From Prolixibacteraceae bacterium (GTDB lineage Bacteria; Bacteroidota; Bacteroidia; Bacteroidales; Prolixibacteraceae), in contig JAUWAB010000018.1 in assembly GCA_030602265.1 (NCBI GenBank), forward strand, positions 1-62,603: DNA of 62,603 nucleotides, given 5' to 3'. The notes under the pieces were generated by a model. It did not search any database, was not told the DNA's origin, and saw only the letters and a list, made by a program, of their open reading frames with translations. The position numbers and the translations under genes were made by a program. Shown here piece by piece: positions 54,231-62,603 of the stretch (its first letter is position 1; each line of letters begins with the position of its first letter).

Positions 54231-55757
54231 ATGACAACAATATTGAAACTCAACAAATATCTGGTGTTGTTTGCGATGCTTTTACTGGTTTCGTCTTGCA
54301 ATGATTATCTCAATGAACCACAGGAGAATCTGATCTATACCAGGGATATCGACTATACAGACACACAGAATATGATCATGCCGCTGATCGGTGCTTACGC
54401 CGACTTCCAGTCGAGAGGGTGGGAAGACATACCGCTGATCGCCGTCAGGGGTGACGATGTAAACGCAGGTGGTCTGGGAGACCAGCAGGATTACGCTGAG
54501 ACCGATAAATTCAAATACAATAAGGACTACTGGATGTACAACTCTGCCTGGCTCGGACTTTATTCCGACGTGGTTGGGATCAATTCTGCCATCGGACAGA
54601 TTGAACAGTACAAGCAATATGCAGCCAATAAATCGCTGGCAGACCAGTATATTTCAGAAGCAAAAGTGCTGCGGGGATTTCTTCTTTTACAACTTTCAAG
54701 GGTTTGGGGAAGTGTTTTTATCCCGGCTTTTTCCGGACCTGTTGATAATACCTTGTATACCAAGCAGCAGGTAATGGAGCATATTATTGCCCAGATGGAT
54801 GAGGCGATTCCCAATCTGCCGGATCTTCATCCGAAACAGCGATCCGATATCAGGGGTGGAGTGACCAGGTATACTGCCCTGGCCGTCAAGGCCATCGCCA
54901 ATCTTGAGCTGAAAAACTATCAGGGAGTTGCAGATGCCACTTCACAGATTATTTCATCCCAGAAGTTTTCCCTTGAACCGGATTTCTACAAGCTGTTCAA
55001 GATCCACGGAAAACTGAGTAATGAAAACATTCTGGAGATTCAGTATTCTGATTTTGGCAAAGGCACCGGGGACAATATCAGCCATCTGTTCGCCTTTTAC
55101 GGTCCGCAGAACTGGACACCCAAGGTTGCACAGTCGGGCAGCGGATGGGGATTCTTCGAACCCAGCCTGAAGTACATCAAATTCATGCTTGACCGGAATG
55201 AAACCGTCAGGCTGGAAACCAGCGTACTGTTTACCAACCGGGGTATTGCCGAGATCCAAAAGGATTCCAAATATGCTACGCTTCCGACGTTTGTGAGTAA
55301 TACGACACGCTCCGGCGACCGGATCAATGATTATCCGAGGGCATTGTTTGCCAGCGGCAAGCATTACCTTCCATCGGAGGAATTAACGCCGGGCCGCACC
55401 GACTACGGAACAAACAAAAACTACATTGTCATCCGCTATGCAGAAATCCTGCTGATGCATGCTGAAGCGCTCACCCGCGGCGCAAGCAGCAGTGCCATGA
55501 CGGCCGATGCCGCAGTGAATCTTGTCAGGGCAAGGGCCGGACTGACTCCTCTAAACAATGTGACCAGCGCCCAGGTCATGGATGAGAAATATGCTGAACT
55601 GGCCATGGAATGGGGGATCCGTTTCTACGACATGGTACGTCTGGAGAGGTATTCCGACCTGAGCTATGAAGGCCGGACCTTTAATGCAGACCTTATTTAC
55701 CTGCCCTATCCACAGGCACAGGTTGACCAGATACCTGCACTGAAAGAAAAAAAATAA
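54231..55757 (+). CDS. susD: SusD/RagB-family glycan-binding lipoprotein
   Basis: A 508-residue surface lipoprotein that caps the SusC barrel and binds oligosaccharide. Signal ending LLLVSSC with cysteine as the lipid site, then NDYLNEPQENLIYT typical of SusD starts. TPR-like helices include EAKVLRGFLLLQLSRVWGSV. The C-terminal SusD domain has YIVIRYAEILLMHAEALTRG and EWGIRFYDMVRL. Length and order are canonical. Confidence 0.96.
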   Translation: MTTILKLNKYLVLFAMLLLVSSCNDYLNEPQENLIYTRDIDYTDTQNMIMPLIGAYADFQSRGWEDIPLIAVRGDDVNAGGLGDQQDYAETDKFKYNKDYWMYNSAWLGLYSDVVGINSAIGQIEQYKQYAANKSLADQYISEAKVLRGFLLLQLSRVWGSVFIPAFSGPVDNTLYTKQQVMEHIIAQMDEAIPNLPDLHPKQRSDIRGGVTRYTALAVKAIANLELKNYQGVADATSQIISSQKFSLEPDFYKLFKIHGKLSNENILEIQYSDFGKGTGDNISHLFAFYGPQNWTPKVAQSGSGWGFFEPSLKYIKFMLDRNETVRLETSVLFTNRGIAEIQKDSKYATLPTFVSNTTRSGDRINDYPRALFASGKHYLPSEELTPGRTDYGTNKNYIVIRYAEILLMHAEALTRGASSSAMTADAAVNLVRARAGLTPLNNVTSAQVMDEKYAELAMEWGIRFYDMVRLERYSDLSYEGRTFNADLIYLPYPQAQVDQIPALKEKK

Positions 55758-55879
55758 ATTTATCTGTTATGGGCCTTGGACGATTAATCATCGGAATAAC
55801 ATTTTACTGCCACGGTGAAATTTATAGTCATGGTCCGGCAGAACGAATTTGACCATTAAAAACATTAAAAATAAAGCAG

Positions 55880-57616
55880 ATGAAATTGACAAGATATATA
55901 TTGCTGGGATTTATAGCTGTCTTCGTCGCAGTTTCCTGTTACGAAGGAATTGATCCCATTTCAAGGGTTGAACCCGGAGCAGACCTTACGGCACCTGTGA
56001 TTAAAATCATATCGCCGGCGGAAGGCTATCAGATCAAGGTTCCGGATCTGGTGTCTTCAATTACCATCGATTTTGAAGTCACCGACGATATTGAACTCGG
56101 AACGGTAGTCGTAAAAATCAATGGTGCGGTAATTGGAACCTTTAATGAATTTAAGGATTACCGGCGGTTGGTTAACCAGGTCGTATTTAATAATGTGGTC
56201 ATCGGTGCCCACGTAATTGAAATTACCGCCACCGACCTGGAAGGGAAATCCACCACTGTTAAAAGAAACTTTGAAAAAGTATCCCCATACAACAAAAAAT
56301 ATGATGGTGAGATATTTTATATGCCGTTTGACGGCGATTATATGGAAATGATCAGTTTCAATTCGGCTGCCAAAGTGGGCAATCCCGGTTTTGCCGGACA
56401 GGGCGTTGTTGGAGAGAATGCCTACAAGGGTGCCAAGGATGCCTATCTGACCTTTCCTGTCGCCGGGCTGAAAAACAACTCATTCAGCGGTGCTTTCTGG
56501 TATAAGGTCAATGCGAACCCAAGCCGCAGTGGTATCCTGACCGTAGGTGCTACGGCCGATAACCGCAATCAGGGTTTCAGGCTTTTCAGGGAAGGAGGGA
56601 ATACAAGCCAGACCATCAAGCTCAATGTGGGAACAGGAGCCGGTGAATCGTGGAACGACGGCGGGGCCATCAATCCTGCTGCAGGAGAATGGGTGCACAT
56701 CGCTTTTACCATTTCTCCAACCAAATCAGTAATTTATTTTAACGGGGCTGAGATAAGAACAGCCACCTTGACAAACATGATCGACTGGACAGGATGCGAA
56801 AACCTGGTGATCGGATCCGGTGGTCCGACTTTCAGTTATTGGGACCATTTCTCGGATCACAGTTTCATTGATGAGCTGAGGTTTTTCAACAAGGAGCTTA
56901 CCCGGGATGAAATTCAGCAGATCATTTTTGATGATTCGCCATATATCCCCAAATATAGTGGTGAAATTTTCTATTTGCCCTTCGAAGGAAATTACAGGGA
57001 GCAGATCACCAATGCCAGTGCTACCGTTGTCGGAAATCCCGGGTTCGCGGCAGGGAAAAAGGGCCAGGCCTATTCAGGAGCGGTGGATTCATACCTGCAG
57101 TTCCCGTCGGCCGGGCTTACCGGGAGCGCGATGAGCGCGGTATTCTGGATGAAAATTAATGCAATACCCGACAGGGCAGGCATTCTGGTTATGGGACCTC
57201 CTGATCCCGCTAATCCTACTGCCATGAACAACCGGAAGAACGGATTCAGGTTCTTCCGTGAAAATGCTGCCGGTAAACAGCGGTTTAAACTCAACACGGG
57301 CAACGGGACCGCAGATACCTGGTTTGACGGCCTGGCGGCTGCAGATGTCGATCACACAACCGGCAACTGGGTGCACATGGCATTTACTTTCGGAGGCGAT
57401 GAGGCGGTGGTTTATATTAACGGTGAGGTGGTCAAACAGGGCGCGTTCAGTGGAATAGACTGGACGGGCTGCGACATTCTTACCATTATGTCGGGAACAC
57501 CACGCTTTACCGGATGGAACCACTTTTCTGACCATAGCCTGATGGATGAACTGAGGATTTTCAATAAAGCTCTCACCCAGCAGGAAGTCAGGAATATCAT
57601 GAATGCAGAAAAGTAA
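55880..57616 (+). CDS. Surface lipoprotein with two LamG domains (probable glycan-binding protein)
   Basis: A 578-residue lipoprotein (signal ends VAVSCYEG). An Ig-like domain with DLVSSITIDFEVTDDIELGT (about 35-135) is followed by two tandem LamG/concanavalin-like domains (about 140-345 and 354-576). The copies align well: GEIFYMPFDGDYMEM against GEIFYLPFEGNYREQ, and NHFSDHSLMDELRIFNKALT against DHFSDHSFIDELRFFNKELT. No catalytic motif is evident. Position right after SusCD makes it a likely surface glycan-binding protein. The 122-bp gap before it has no strong promoter. Confidence 0.85.
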   Translation: MKLTRYILLGFIAVFVAVSCYEGIDPISRVEPGADLTAPVIKIISPAEGYQIKVPDLVSSITIDFEVTDDIELGTVVVKINGAVIGTFNEFKDYRRLVNQVVFNNVVIGAHVIEITATDLEGKSTTVKRNFEKVSPYNKKYDGEIFYMPFDGDYMEMISFNSAAKVGNPGFAGQGVVGENAYKGAKDAYLTFPVAGLKNNSFSGAFWYKVNANPSRSGILTVGATADNRNQGFRLFREGGNTSQTIKLNVGTGAGESWNDGGAINPAAGEWVHIAFTISPTKSVIYFNGAEIRTATLTNMIDWTGCENLVIGSGGPTFSYWDHFSDHSFIDELRFFNKELTRDEIQQIIFDDSPYIPKYSGEIFYLPFEGNYREQITNASATVVGNPGFAAGKKGQAYSGAVDSYLQFPSAGLTGSAMSAVFWMKINAIPDRAGILVMGPPDPANPTAMNNRKNGFRFFRENAAGKQRFKLNTGNGTADTWFDGLAAADVDHTTGNWVHMAFTFGGDEAVVYINGEVVKQGAFSGIDWTGCDILTIMSGTPRFTGWNHFSDHSLMDELRIFNKALTQQEVRNIMNAEK

Positions 57617-57664
57617 TCGCGTTAGCTGTATCTTTGATATTCAAACCGGATTATATTCATTTTG

Positions 57665-57694
57665 CCGGCTGCCGGAAACTTAACCGGCAGCCGG
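57665..57694 (+). terminator. Intraoperonic GC-rich hairpin before the GH144 genes
   Basis: CCGGCTGCCGG (57665-57675) pairs perfectly with CCGGCAGCCGG (57684-57694) around an 8-base loop. A short T tract follows but is interrupted. It could trim or attenuate transcription between the binding genes and the enzyme genes. Confidence 0.55.
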
Positions 57695-57760
57695 ATTTCC
57701 GCCCTAAGGCTTTTCCCTGATTGGCCTGAGGCATTTTATTAAACAAAAATTCTGATCCGC

Positions 57761-59170
57761 ATGAGACATACTTTCTTTTATCTGCTCGTCGTAACCCTGG
57801 TGTATGCCGGTTGTACGTTCTCAAACCGGCCGCAGGAGGCCGCAGTCAGGCTTACCGATGAACAGCTTCTGGATACCATCCAATACTACACTTTTCAGTA
57901 TTTCTGGGATGGTGCGGAACCCAATTCCGGACTGGCCCGTGAGCGGTACCATGTTGATGGCATTTATCCGCAGAATGACAAACACATTGTAACTACCGGT
58001 GGCGGGGGATTTGGACTGATGGCCATCCTGACCGGAATAGAACGTGGTTTCATCACCCGTGAGCAAGGTTTCGGAAGGTTCGTGCAAATTGTCGGTTTTC
58101 TGGAAAAGGCCGACCGGTTCCATGGAGTCTGGCCGCACTGGCTTAACGGAGAAACCGGGAAGGTGCAGCCTTTCAGCCGGTATGACGACGGCGGTGACCT
58201 GGTCGAAACCGCATTCCTGGTTCAGGGGCTGATTACGGTGATGGAGTACTTTCGCGACGGAAGCGACCAGGAAAAAGAACTGGCGGCCCGGATCGACCGC
58301 CTGTGGCGGGAAGTGGAATGGAACTGGCATACCCGGGAGGGCGAAAAAGTCCTCTACTGGCACTGGTCACCCAATGTCGGATGGCAGATGAACCACAAAA
58401 TAACCGGATATAATGAATGCCTGATCACCTATATCCTGGCAGCCGCCTCACCGACATTCCCGATAGACAGGGAGACTTACGAACAGGGCTGGGCGCTTGG
58501 TGGCGCGATTGCAGCAGACATCACCACCTACGGCCACCGGCTTCGGCTAAAACATCATACTGATTCCATAAACGGAGGCCCGCTATTCTGGGCACATTAT
58601 TCATACCTTGGAATGGACCCCCGCGGCTTAACCGACCAGTATGCCGATTATATGGAGCTCAATATTTCACATACGCTGATCAACAGGCAGCATGGCATCA
58701 ATAATCCGAATGGATATAAAGGTTATGGAGAAAACTGCTGGGGACTTACTTCCAGTTATTCGGTTCCCGGGGCTGCGGCATTTTTTCATGGACAGTCTCA
58801 GGAGAAACCACAATCCGGAAATTCCCTTCAGACAAGTTATGCCGGGCACCGGCCAACATTTGATCTGGGCGTGATAACACCCACCGCTGCTCTCTCGTCC
58901 TATCCTTATGCTCCGGAAGAGGTAATGCCTGTGCTCCGGCACTTCTACGAAAACCTTGGCGACAGCATCTGGGGAAAATATGGTCCGTATGATGCCTTCA
59001 GTGAAACATATGAATGGTATCCCAAAAGGTATCTGGCGATTGACCAGGGTCCCATTCCCGTAATGATTGAGAATCACCGGTCGGGATTACTATGGAACCT
59101 TTTCATGAGGAATATTGATGTTCAACAGGGACTGAAGAAACTGGGTTTCGACAGTCCGCATCTTAGATAA
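57761..59170 (+). CDS. GH144-type glucoamylase-domain lipoprotein (beta-1,2-glucanase family)
   Basis: A 469-residue lipoprotein enzyme (signal LVVTLVYAGC). The catalytic domain is of the GH144 (Glycoamylase, alpha/alpha-barrel) type. Landmarks are TFQYFWDGAEPNSGLARER, GVWPHWLNGETG, DDGGDLVETAFLVQGL, VLYWHWSPNVGW, ITGYNECLITYILAAASPTF and AIDQGPIPVMIENHRSGLLW. The founding GH144 enzyme from Chitinophaga is an endo-beta-1,2-glucanase, so a beta-1,2-glucan is the likely target. Its stop lies 2 bp from the second GH144 gene. Other specificities in the wider family remain possible. Confidence 0.85.
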   Translation: MRHTFFYLLVVTLVYAGCTFSNRPQEAAVRLTDEQLLDTIQYYTFQYFWDGAEPNSGLARERYHVDGIYPQNDKHIVTTGGGGFGLMAILTGIERGFITREQGFGRFVQIVGFLEKADRFHGVWPHWLNGETGKVQPFSRYDDGGDLVETAFLVQGLITVMEYFRDGSDQEKELAARIDRLWREVEWNWHTREGEKVLYWHWSPNVGWQMNHKITGYNECLITYILAAASPTFPIDRETYEQGWALGGAIAADITTYGHRLRLKHHTDSINGGPLFWAHYSYLGMDPRGLTDQYADYMELNISHTLINRQHGINNPNGYKGYGENCWGLTSSYSVPGAAAFFHGQSQEKPQSGNSLQTSYAGHRPTFDLGVITPTAALSSYPYAPEEVMPVLRHFYENLGDSIWGKYGPYDAFSETYEWYPKRYLAIDQGPIPVMIENHRSGLLWNLFMRNIDVQQGLKKLGFDSPHLR

Positions 59171-59172
59171 TA

Positions 59173-61578
59173 ATGGAGGGAAGGATAAATTGGACAGTAA
59201 TTTGGGTATTCATGGCACTGGCAGCCGGATCTCAGGAAGTTTATTTTTTCAGGGAAGGCACGGATAATACCTTTTACGACCAGGGTATTGTCAATGTGGG
59301 CACCATGGCACCCAGTTTTTTTGAGCATACGCATCCGCCCGGCGGACCGCAGTGGAACGACAAGGTGCCCTGCTCAACGACAGCCTACAATGGGGCTACT
59401 TCCCTGAAGTTCAACTATACTTCGTCTGAAACAGGCAACTGGAGGGCAACCATTTTCCGGCAGGGTTGGGCAGCTGCCGATATTTCCGGGCTCGATTCAA
59501 TCTCCTTTTATGTATATTCTGATCAGCCATTCCCCAAATCGGCATACCCCCTGATCGGGCTTATAGCCGTAAATAAATCAGGATCTGGGGATGTCTCCTC
59601 CGTTTTGTACAAGTTGTCGGATTACAACGTCGATATCCCGGCAAAGCAATGGACCAGGGTCAGTTTTCCTTTGAGCGTACTCACAGGTGACAGTGGCAAC
59701 AGTCAACTCAATTTTTCTGCCGTGAAAGGCGTAATTTTCAGTCAGTCGGAAAAGAACGGTGTCTCCCGGCTCATTCTCGTCGATGAAATTGTCGCATTCA
59801 AAAGCCTGGATGTTGTTCCACCGGTCACCGGCCTGACAGCCACCGGTTATGACAGTCACGCGGAACTCAGGTGGAATGCCCCGGTGCCCGGGGTCACATA
59901 CCGCATCCGGGCATCTTTCGATGGTGGCGCTACATTTACCCAACGGGCTGAAACCAACAGGAATTATCATCTCGATTTTGTTCCGTCCGAAGGGAAAAAC
60001 AGCACGGTACACTACCGGATAAGCACCGTTGTTCAGGGGCGAGAATCAGCATATGCGGAGGCGACAGCCACAATCCGCGATTTTACGGATGATGAGCTGC
60101 TGGACATGTACCAGCGCTATACCTTCCGGTATTTCTGGGAAGGTGCACACCAGGCAAGCGGAATGGCGCTTGAGCGGACCAACGGGAACGGGCGGACAGT
60201 GGCTTCAGGTGCCACGGGCATGGGACTCATGGCCATGATCGTGGCCCACGAAAGGGAATTCGAACCCAGGGAAGAAATTAAGGACCGGATTCTCAAAATC
60301 CTGAATTTCCTTGAAAATTGCGACCGCCACCATGGTGCGTGGTCTCACTGGTACAATGGTGATACCTTCCGGACCCAGCCTTTTTCAACCAATGATAACG
60401 GCGGCGATATTGTCGAAACCTCTTTTGTTGCCCAGGGGCTTCTCGCCCTGAAAAACTACTTTGATGGTCCGGACCAGAAGTCGACAGCCATCAGGGCAAA
60501 GGCTGACCTGTTATGGCGGGGCATCGACTGGAACTGGTACCGCAATGGCGGACAGAATGTGCTCTTCTGGCATTGGTCACCTGACAAGGGCTTTGTCATG
60601 AATATGAAGGTTACCGGCTGGAATGAATCTTTGGTTACCTATGTCATGGCTGCTTCGTCGCCTACCCATTCCGTTCCGCTGGCGGTTTATGACCAGGGCT
60701 GGGCCAGAAACGGGCAGATGGTATCCCGCAGAAATTTTTACGGATATGATATCAGCCTTTCCCCAAACTGGGGCGGACCGCTTTTCTGGATACACTATTC
60801 CCACCTGGGTATAAATCCGAAAGGATTGAAAGATAAATATGCCGATTACTGGCAGGAACATGTCCATACCGCAAAGATCCATCATGCCTATGCCGTGGCG
60901 AATCCCAAAGGTTTTCTGAATTACAGCGCAAAAAACTGGGGCCTGACGGCAAGTGATGATCCGTATGGCTATACGGCACATGAGCCCATGAACAATGATA
61001 ACGGAACCATCAGCCCTACGGCAGCATTAGCCAGCATCCCCTACACACCGCAGGAATCCATGCAAGCGTTTAAGTATTTCTACCGCGAGCGGGGTCAGCA
61101 ACTTTTCGGCTTGTATGGCCCTTACGATGCGTTTAACGACCAGCTGAACTGGGTGCAAGAGGCATATATCGGGATCGATCAGGGGCCCATTGTGGTGATG
61201 ATTGAAAATTACCGGACCGGACTTCTATGGAAAGCTACCATGAAGGATCCCGACCTGCAGGCAGGATTGGCGAAGCTGGGGTTCCAGTTTGAGGTACCCA
61301 CCAGAGCAGGAATCCGGCAGTTGGCCGGTGATTTGAAAATATACCCGAATCCTGCATCAGACAGGATTTTTATTGATCCTGTTCCGTTTGCGTCGGATTA
61401 TCCGTCGGAGTTGCTGATATATTCCATGGATGGCAAACAGTTATCTGCAACCAGGATTCATTCGGCAGGAAACCGGGTATCCCTGGATATTAACCACCTG
61501 AAGAATGGTCTTTATATCGTGGAACTTAAAAGCGGGGATGCTCTGTTTAGGACGAAATTGTCGGTTCAGAGGCCATGA
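59173..61578 (+). CDS. Multidomain GH144-type enzyme with T9SS sorting tail
   Basis: An 801-residue secreted enzyme. An N-terminal signal-like stretch (about 1-20) precedes a carbohydrate-binding-like beta-sandwich (about 20-210), an FN3-like domain (about 215-300: VVPPVTGLTATGYDSHAELR) and a GH144-type domain (about 305-710). The GH144 domain shares YTFRYFWEGAHQASGMALER, NGGDIVETSFVAQGL and IDQGPIVVMIENYRTGLLW with the preceding gene. The tail (about 720-801) has LKIYPNPASDRIFID and NGLYIVELKSG, the T9SS type A sorting domain. The start MEGRINWTVI is close to the upstream stop; no better ATG is nearby. Confidence 0.88.
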   Translation: MEGRINWTVIWVFMALAAGSQEVYFFREGTDNTFYDQGIVNVGTMAPSFFEHTHPPGGPQWNDKVPCSTTAYNGATSLKFNYTSSETGNWRATIFRQGWAAADISGLDSISFYVYSDQPFPKSAYPLIGLIAVNKSGSGDVSSVLYKLSDYNVDIPAKQWTRVSFPLSVLTGDSGNSQLNFSAVKGVIFSQSEKNGVSRLILVDEIVAFKSLDVVPPVTGLTATGYDSHAELRWNAPVPGVTYRIRASFDGGATFTQRAETNRNYHLDFVPSEGKNSTVHYRISTVVQGRESAYAEATATIRDFTDDELLDMYQRYTFRYFWEGAHQASGMALERTNGNGRTVASGATGMGLMAMIVAHEREFEPREEIKDRILKILNFLENCDRHHGAWSHWYNGDTFRTQPFSTNDNGGDIVETSFVAQGLLALKNYFDGPDQKSTAIRAKADLLWRGIDWNWYRNGGQNVLFWHWSPDKGFVMNMKVTGWNESLVTYVMAASSPTHSVPLAVYDQGWARNGQMVSRRNFYGYDISLSPNWGGPLFWIHYSHLGINPKGLKDKYADYWQEHVHTAKIHHAYAVANPKGFLNYSAKNWGLTASDDPYGYTAHEPMNNDNGTISPTAALASIPYTPQESMQAFKYFYRERGQQLFGLYGPYDAFNDQLNWVQEAYIGIDQGPIVVMIENYRTGLLWKATMKDPDLQAGLAKLGFQFEVPTRAGIRQLAGDLKIYPNPASDRIFIDPVPFASDYPSELLIYSMDGKQLSATRIHSAGNRVSLDINHLKNGLYIVELKSGDALFRTKLSVQRP

Positions 61579-61629
61579 TCGCGAAAAGAAAGACTGTCAG
61601 TTTAGTGTAATAAAGTATAAACCAGAACA

Positions 61630-62603
61630 ATGAGCAAGTTTACCATATTCAGAGTGTTGACGGCTGCAATTCTGCTGATTTTGTCAGCTTCCGAAGCCGT
61701 GTCGCAGTCCATGCGGACAAGCACCTACTGCAACCCGCTGAACATCGATTATACCTACATGATCTATAACGCCCACAATGACCTGTCGTACAGGTCGGGT
61801 GCCGATCCCGCGGTGGTGGAATTCAGAGGGGAGTATTATATGTTCGTCACCCGGTCGATGGGATACTGGCATTCCACAGATCTGCTGAACTGGCGCTTCA
61901 TTGAGCCTGAAAAATGGTATTTTCAGGGCAGTAACGCCCCGGCTGCATTCAACTACAAAGATTCGGTGCTGTATGTAATGGGCGATCCTTCAGGTTCTAT
62001 GAGCGTACTGTACACCGACGATCCGCGCAGAGGCAACTGGAAGGCTACTCCGGCCATCCTTCATAATCTCCAGGATCCTGCACTTTTTATCGATGACGAC
62101 GGTCAGGCTTACGTTTTCTGGGGATCTTCCAATGTTTACCCCATCAGGGCAAAAAAACTCGACCGTTCGAAAAGGTTCCGGCCATCGGAGGAGACATACG
62201 AACTCTTCAACCTCGACGGGAAGAAACACGGCTGGGAACGGTTCGGCGAGAACCATTCCGATACGGTACTGGGCGGCTATATTGAAGGGCCCTGGCTGAC
62301 AAAGCACAATAACCGTTACTATATGCAGTACGCTGCACCCGGAACAGAATTCAATGTGTACGGTGATGGCGTTTATACAAGTGATTCTCCATTGGGGCCC
62401 TATACTTATGCACCTAACAATCCGGTAATTTATAAACCGGGAGGCTATGCTAACGGCGCCGGGCACGGGAGCATCGTGCAAGGACCCGGTGGCAGCTTCT
62501 GGCACTTCGGGTCGATGGCACTGGCCGTCAATGTGGGGTGGGAGAGACGACTGGTGATGTATCCGGTGGATTTCGACAAAGATGGACTGATGTATTCCAC
62601 TAC
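61630..62603 (+). CDS. GH43-family glycoside hydrolase, truncated by the window end
   Basis: The first 324 residues are visible; the frame is open to the last base. The N-terminus has a signal peptide (SASEAVSQ). It is a five-bladed GH43 propeller with the three acidic residues: general base D59 in GADPAVVEFRGEYY, modulator D149 in LQDPALFID and acid E219 in YIEGPWLTK. GH43 enzymes remove arabinose, xylose or galactose side chains. This is unlike a pure glucan PUL and may mean a decorated or mixed target. It follows the second GH144 gene by 51 bp, likely in the same operon. Confidence 0.88.
   Translation, partial: MSKFTIFRVLTAAILLILSASEAVSQSMRTSTYCNPLNIDYTYMIYNAHNDLSYRSGADPAVVEFRGEYYMFVTRSMGYWHSTDLLNWRFIEPEKWYFQGSNAPAAFNYKDSVLYVMGDPSGSMSVLYTDDPRRGNWKATPAILHNLQDPALFIDDDGQAYVFWGSSNVYPIRAKKLDRSKRFRPSEETYELFNLDGKKHGWERFGENHSDTVLGGYIEGPWLTKHNNRYYMQYAAPGTEFNVYGDGVYTSDSPLGPYTYAPNNPVIYKPGGYANGAGHGSIVQGPGGSFWHFGSMALAVNVGWERRLVMYPVDFDKDGLMYST

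Noticed and set aside
57761-61578. One GH144 gene split by a frameshift
   Set aside because: Each gene has a complete signal region and its own full catalytic domain, so they are two paralogues, not halves.

Overview
This window looks like a chromosomal segment of a Bacteroidota bacterium, probably Bacteroidia. The evidence is a SusC/SusD pair, the gliding genes gldD and gldE beside ssb and mutY, a protein with a type IX secretion (T9SS) C-terminal sorting tail, exported one-component sensors with a Y_Y_Y domain, and A/T-rich gene leaders. Several leaders carry a match to the Bacteroidota -7 element TAnnTTTG instead of a strong Shine-Dalgarno site. I cannot name the genus from the sequence alone. 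All genes look intact except the last, which is cut by the window end.

Layout. (a) 1-274 is a repeat-rich gap with a long hairpin, a 14-bp tandem repeat and a 34-bp-period direct repeat that runs into the end of rlmI. (b) 265-4610, minus strand: rlmI, a DEDD exonuclease and a DUF5063 gene form a tight operon, followed by a RecQ helicase. (c) 4801-13059, plus strand: guaB, then three overlapping parvulin/SurA-type periplasmic folding factors, a MoxR ATPase and an OstA-like (LPS-transport) protein, which reads as an outer-membrane biogenesis cluster. (d) 13072-18358: YccF, a CarH-like MerR/B12 regulator, a flavin reductase-rubredoxin fusion, a double-CDGSH protein, an exported lactonase-type propeller and a membrane NfeD protease. 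(e) 18496-22398: purB, an MsbA-like ABC exporter and a LutA-type CCG protein. (f) 22455-28373: tRNA-Trp, tRNA-Ser, HU, trmH, dsbD, RNase G, a 30-residue mS38/AURKAIP1-type ribosomal-like protein and a second HU. (g) 28650-32836: mutY, ssb, gldE, gldD and a phosphopantetheinyl transferase. (h) 32829-38015: zwf and pgl, the oxidative pentose phosphate entry, separated by an oppositely oriented 891-residue usher-like protein with a SPOR tail. (i) 38022-45223: a Tat-exported Gfo/Idh/MocA oxidoreductase, a creatininase-family hydrolase, a Tat-exported TIM-barrel isomerase, an exported ThuA protein, a K+/H+-type antiporter and an orphan TrpB. (j) 45246-47911: a small lipoprotein and a TonB-dependent receptor. 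(k) 48077-62603: a polysaccharide utilization locus with a propeller/Y_Y_Y/LuxR regulator, SusC, SusD, a double-LamG lipoprotein, two GH144-type enzymes and the start of a GH43 enzyme.

How the parts fit. The end of the window is the most adaptive region. The membrane regulator diverges from a SusCD operon whose two GH144-type catalytic domains point to beta-1,2-glucan or a related glucan; one enzyme looks like a lipoprotein and the other like a T9SS cargo. The usher-like SPOR protein at 34354-37029 has no chaperone or pilin nearby and is the least explained gene. The rest is mostly housekeeping with conserved Bacteroidota gene order. I saw no CRISPR array, transposase, integrase or phage gene.
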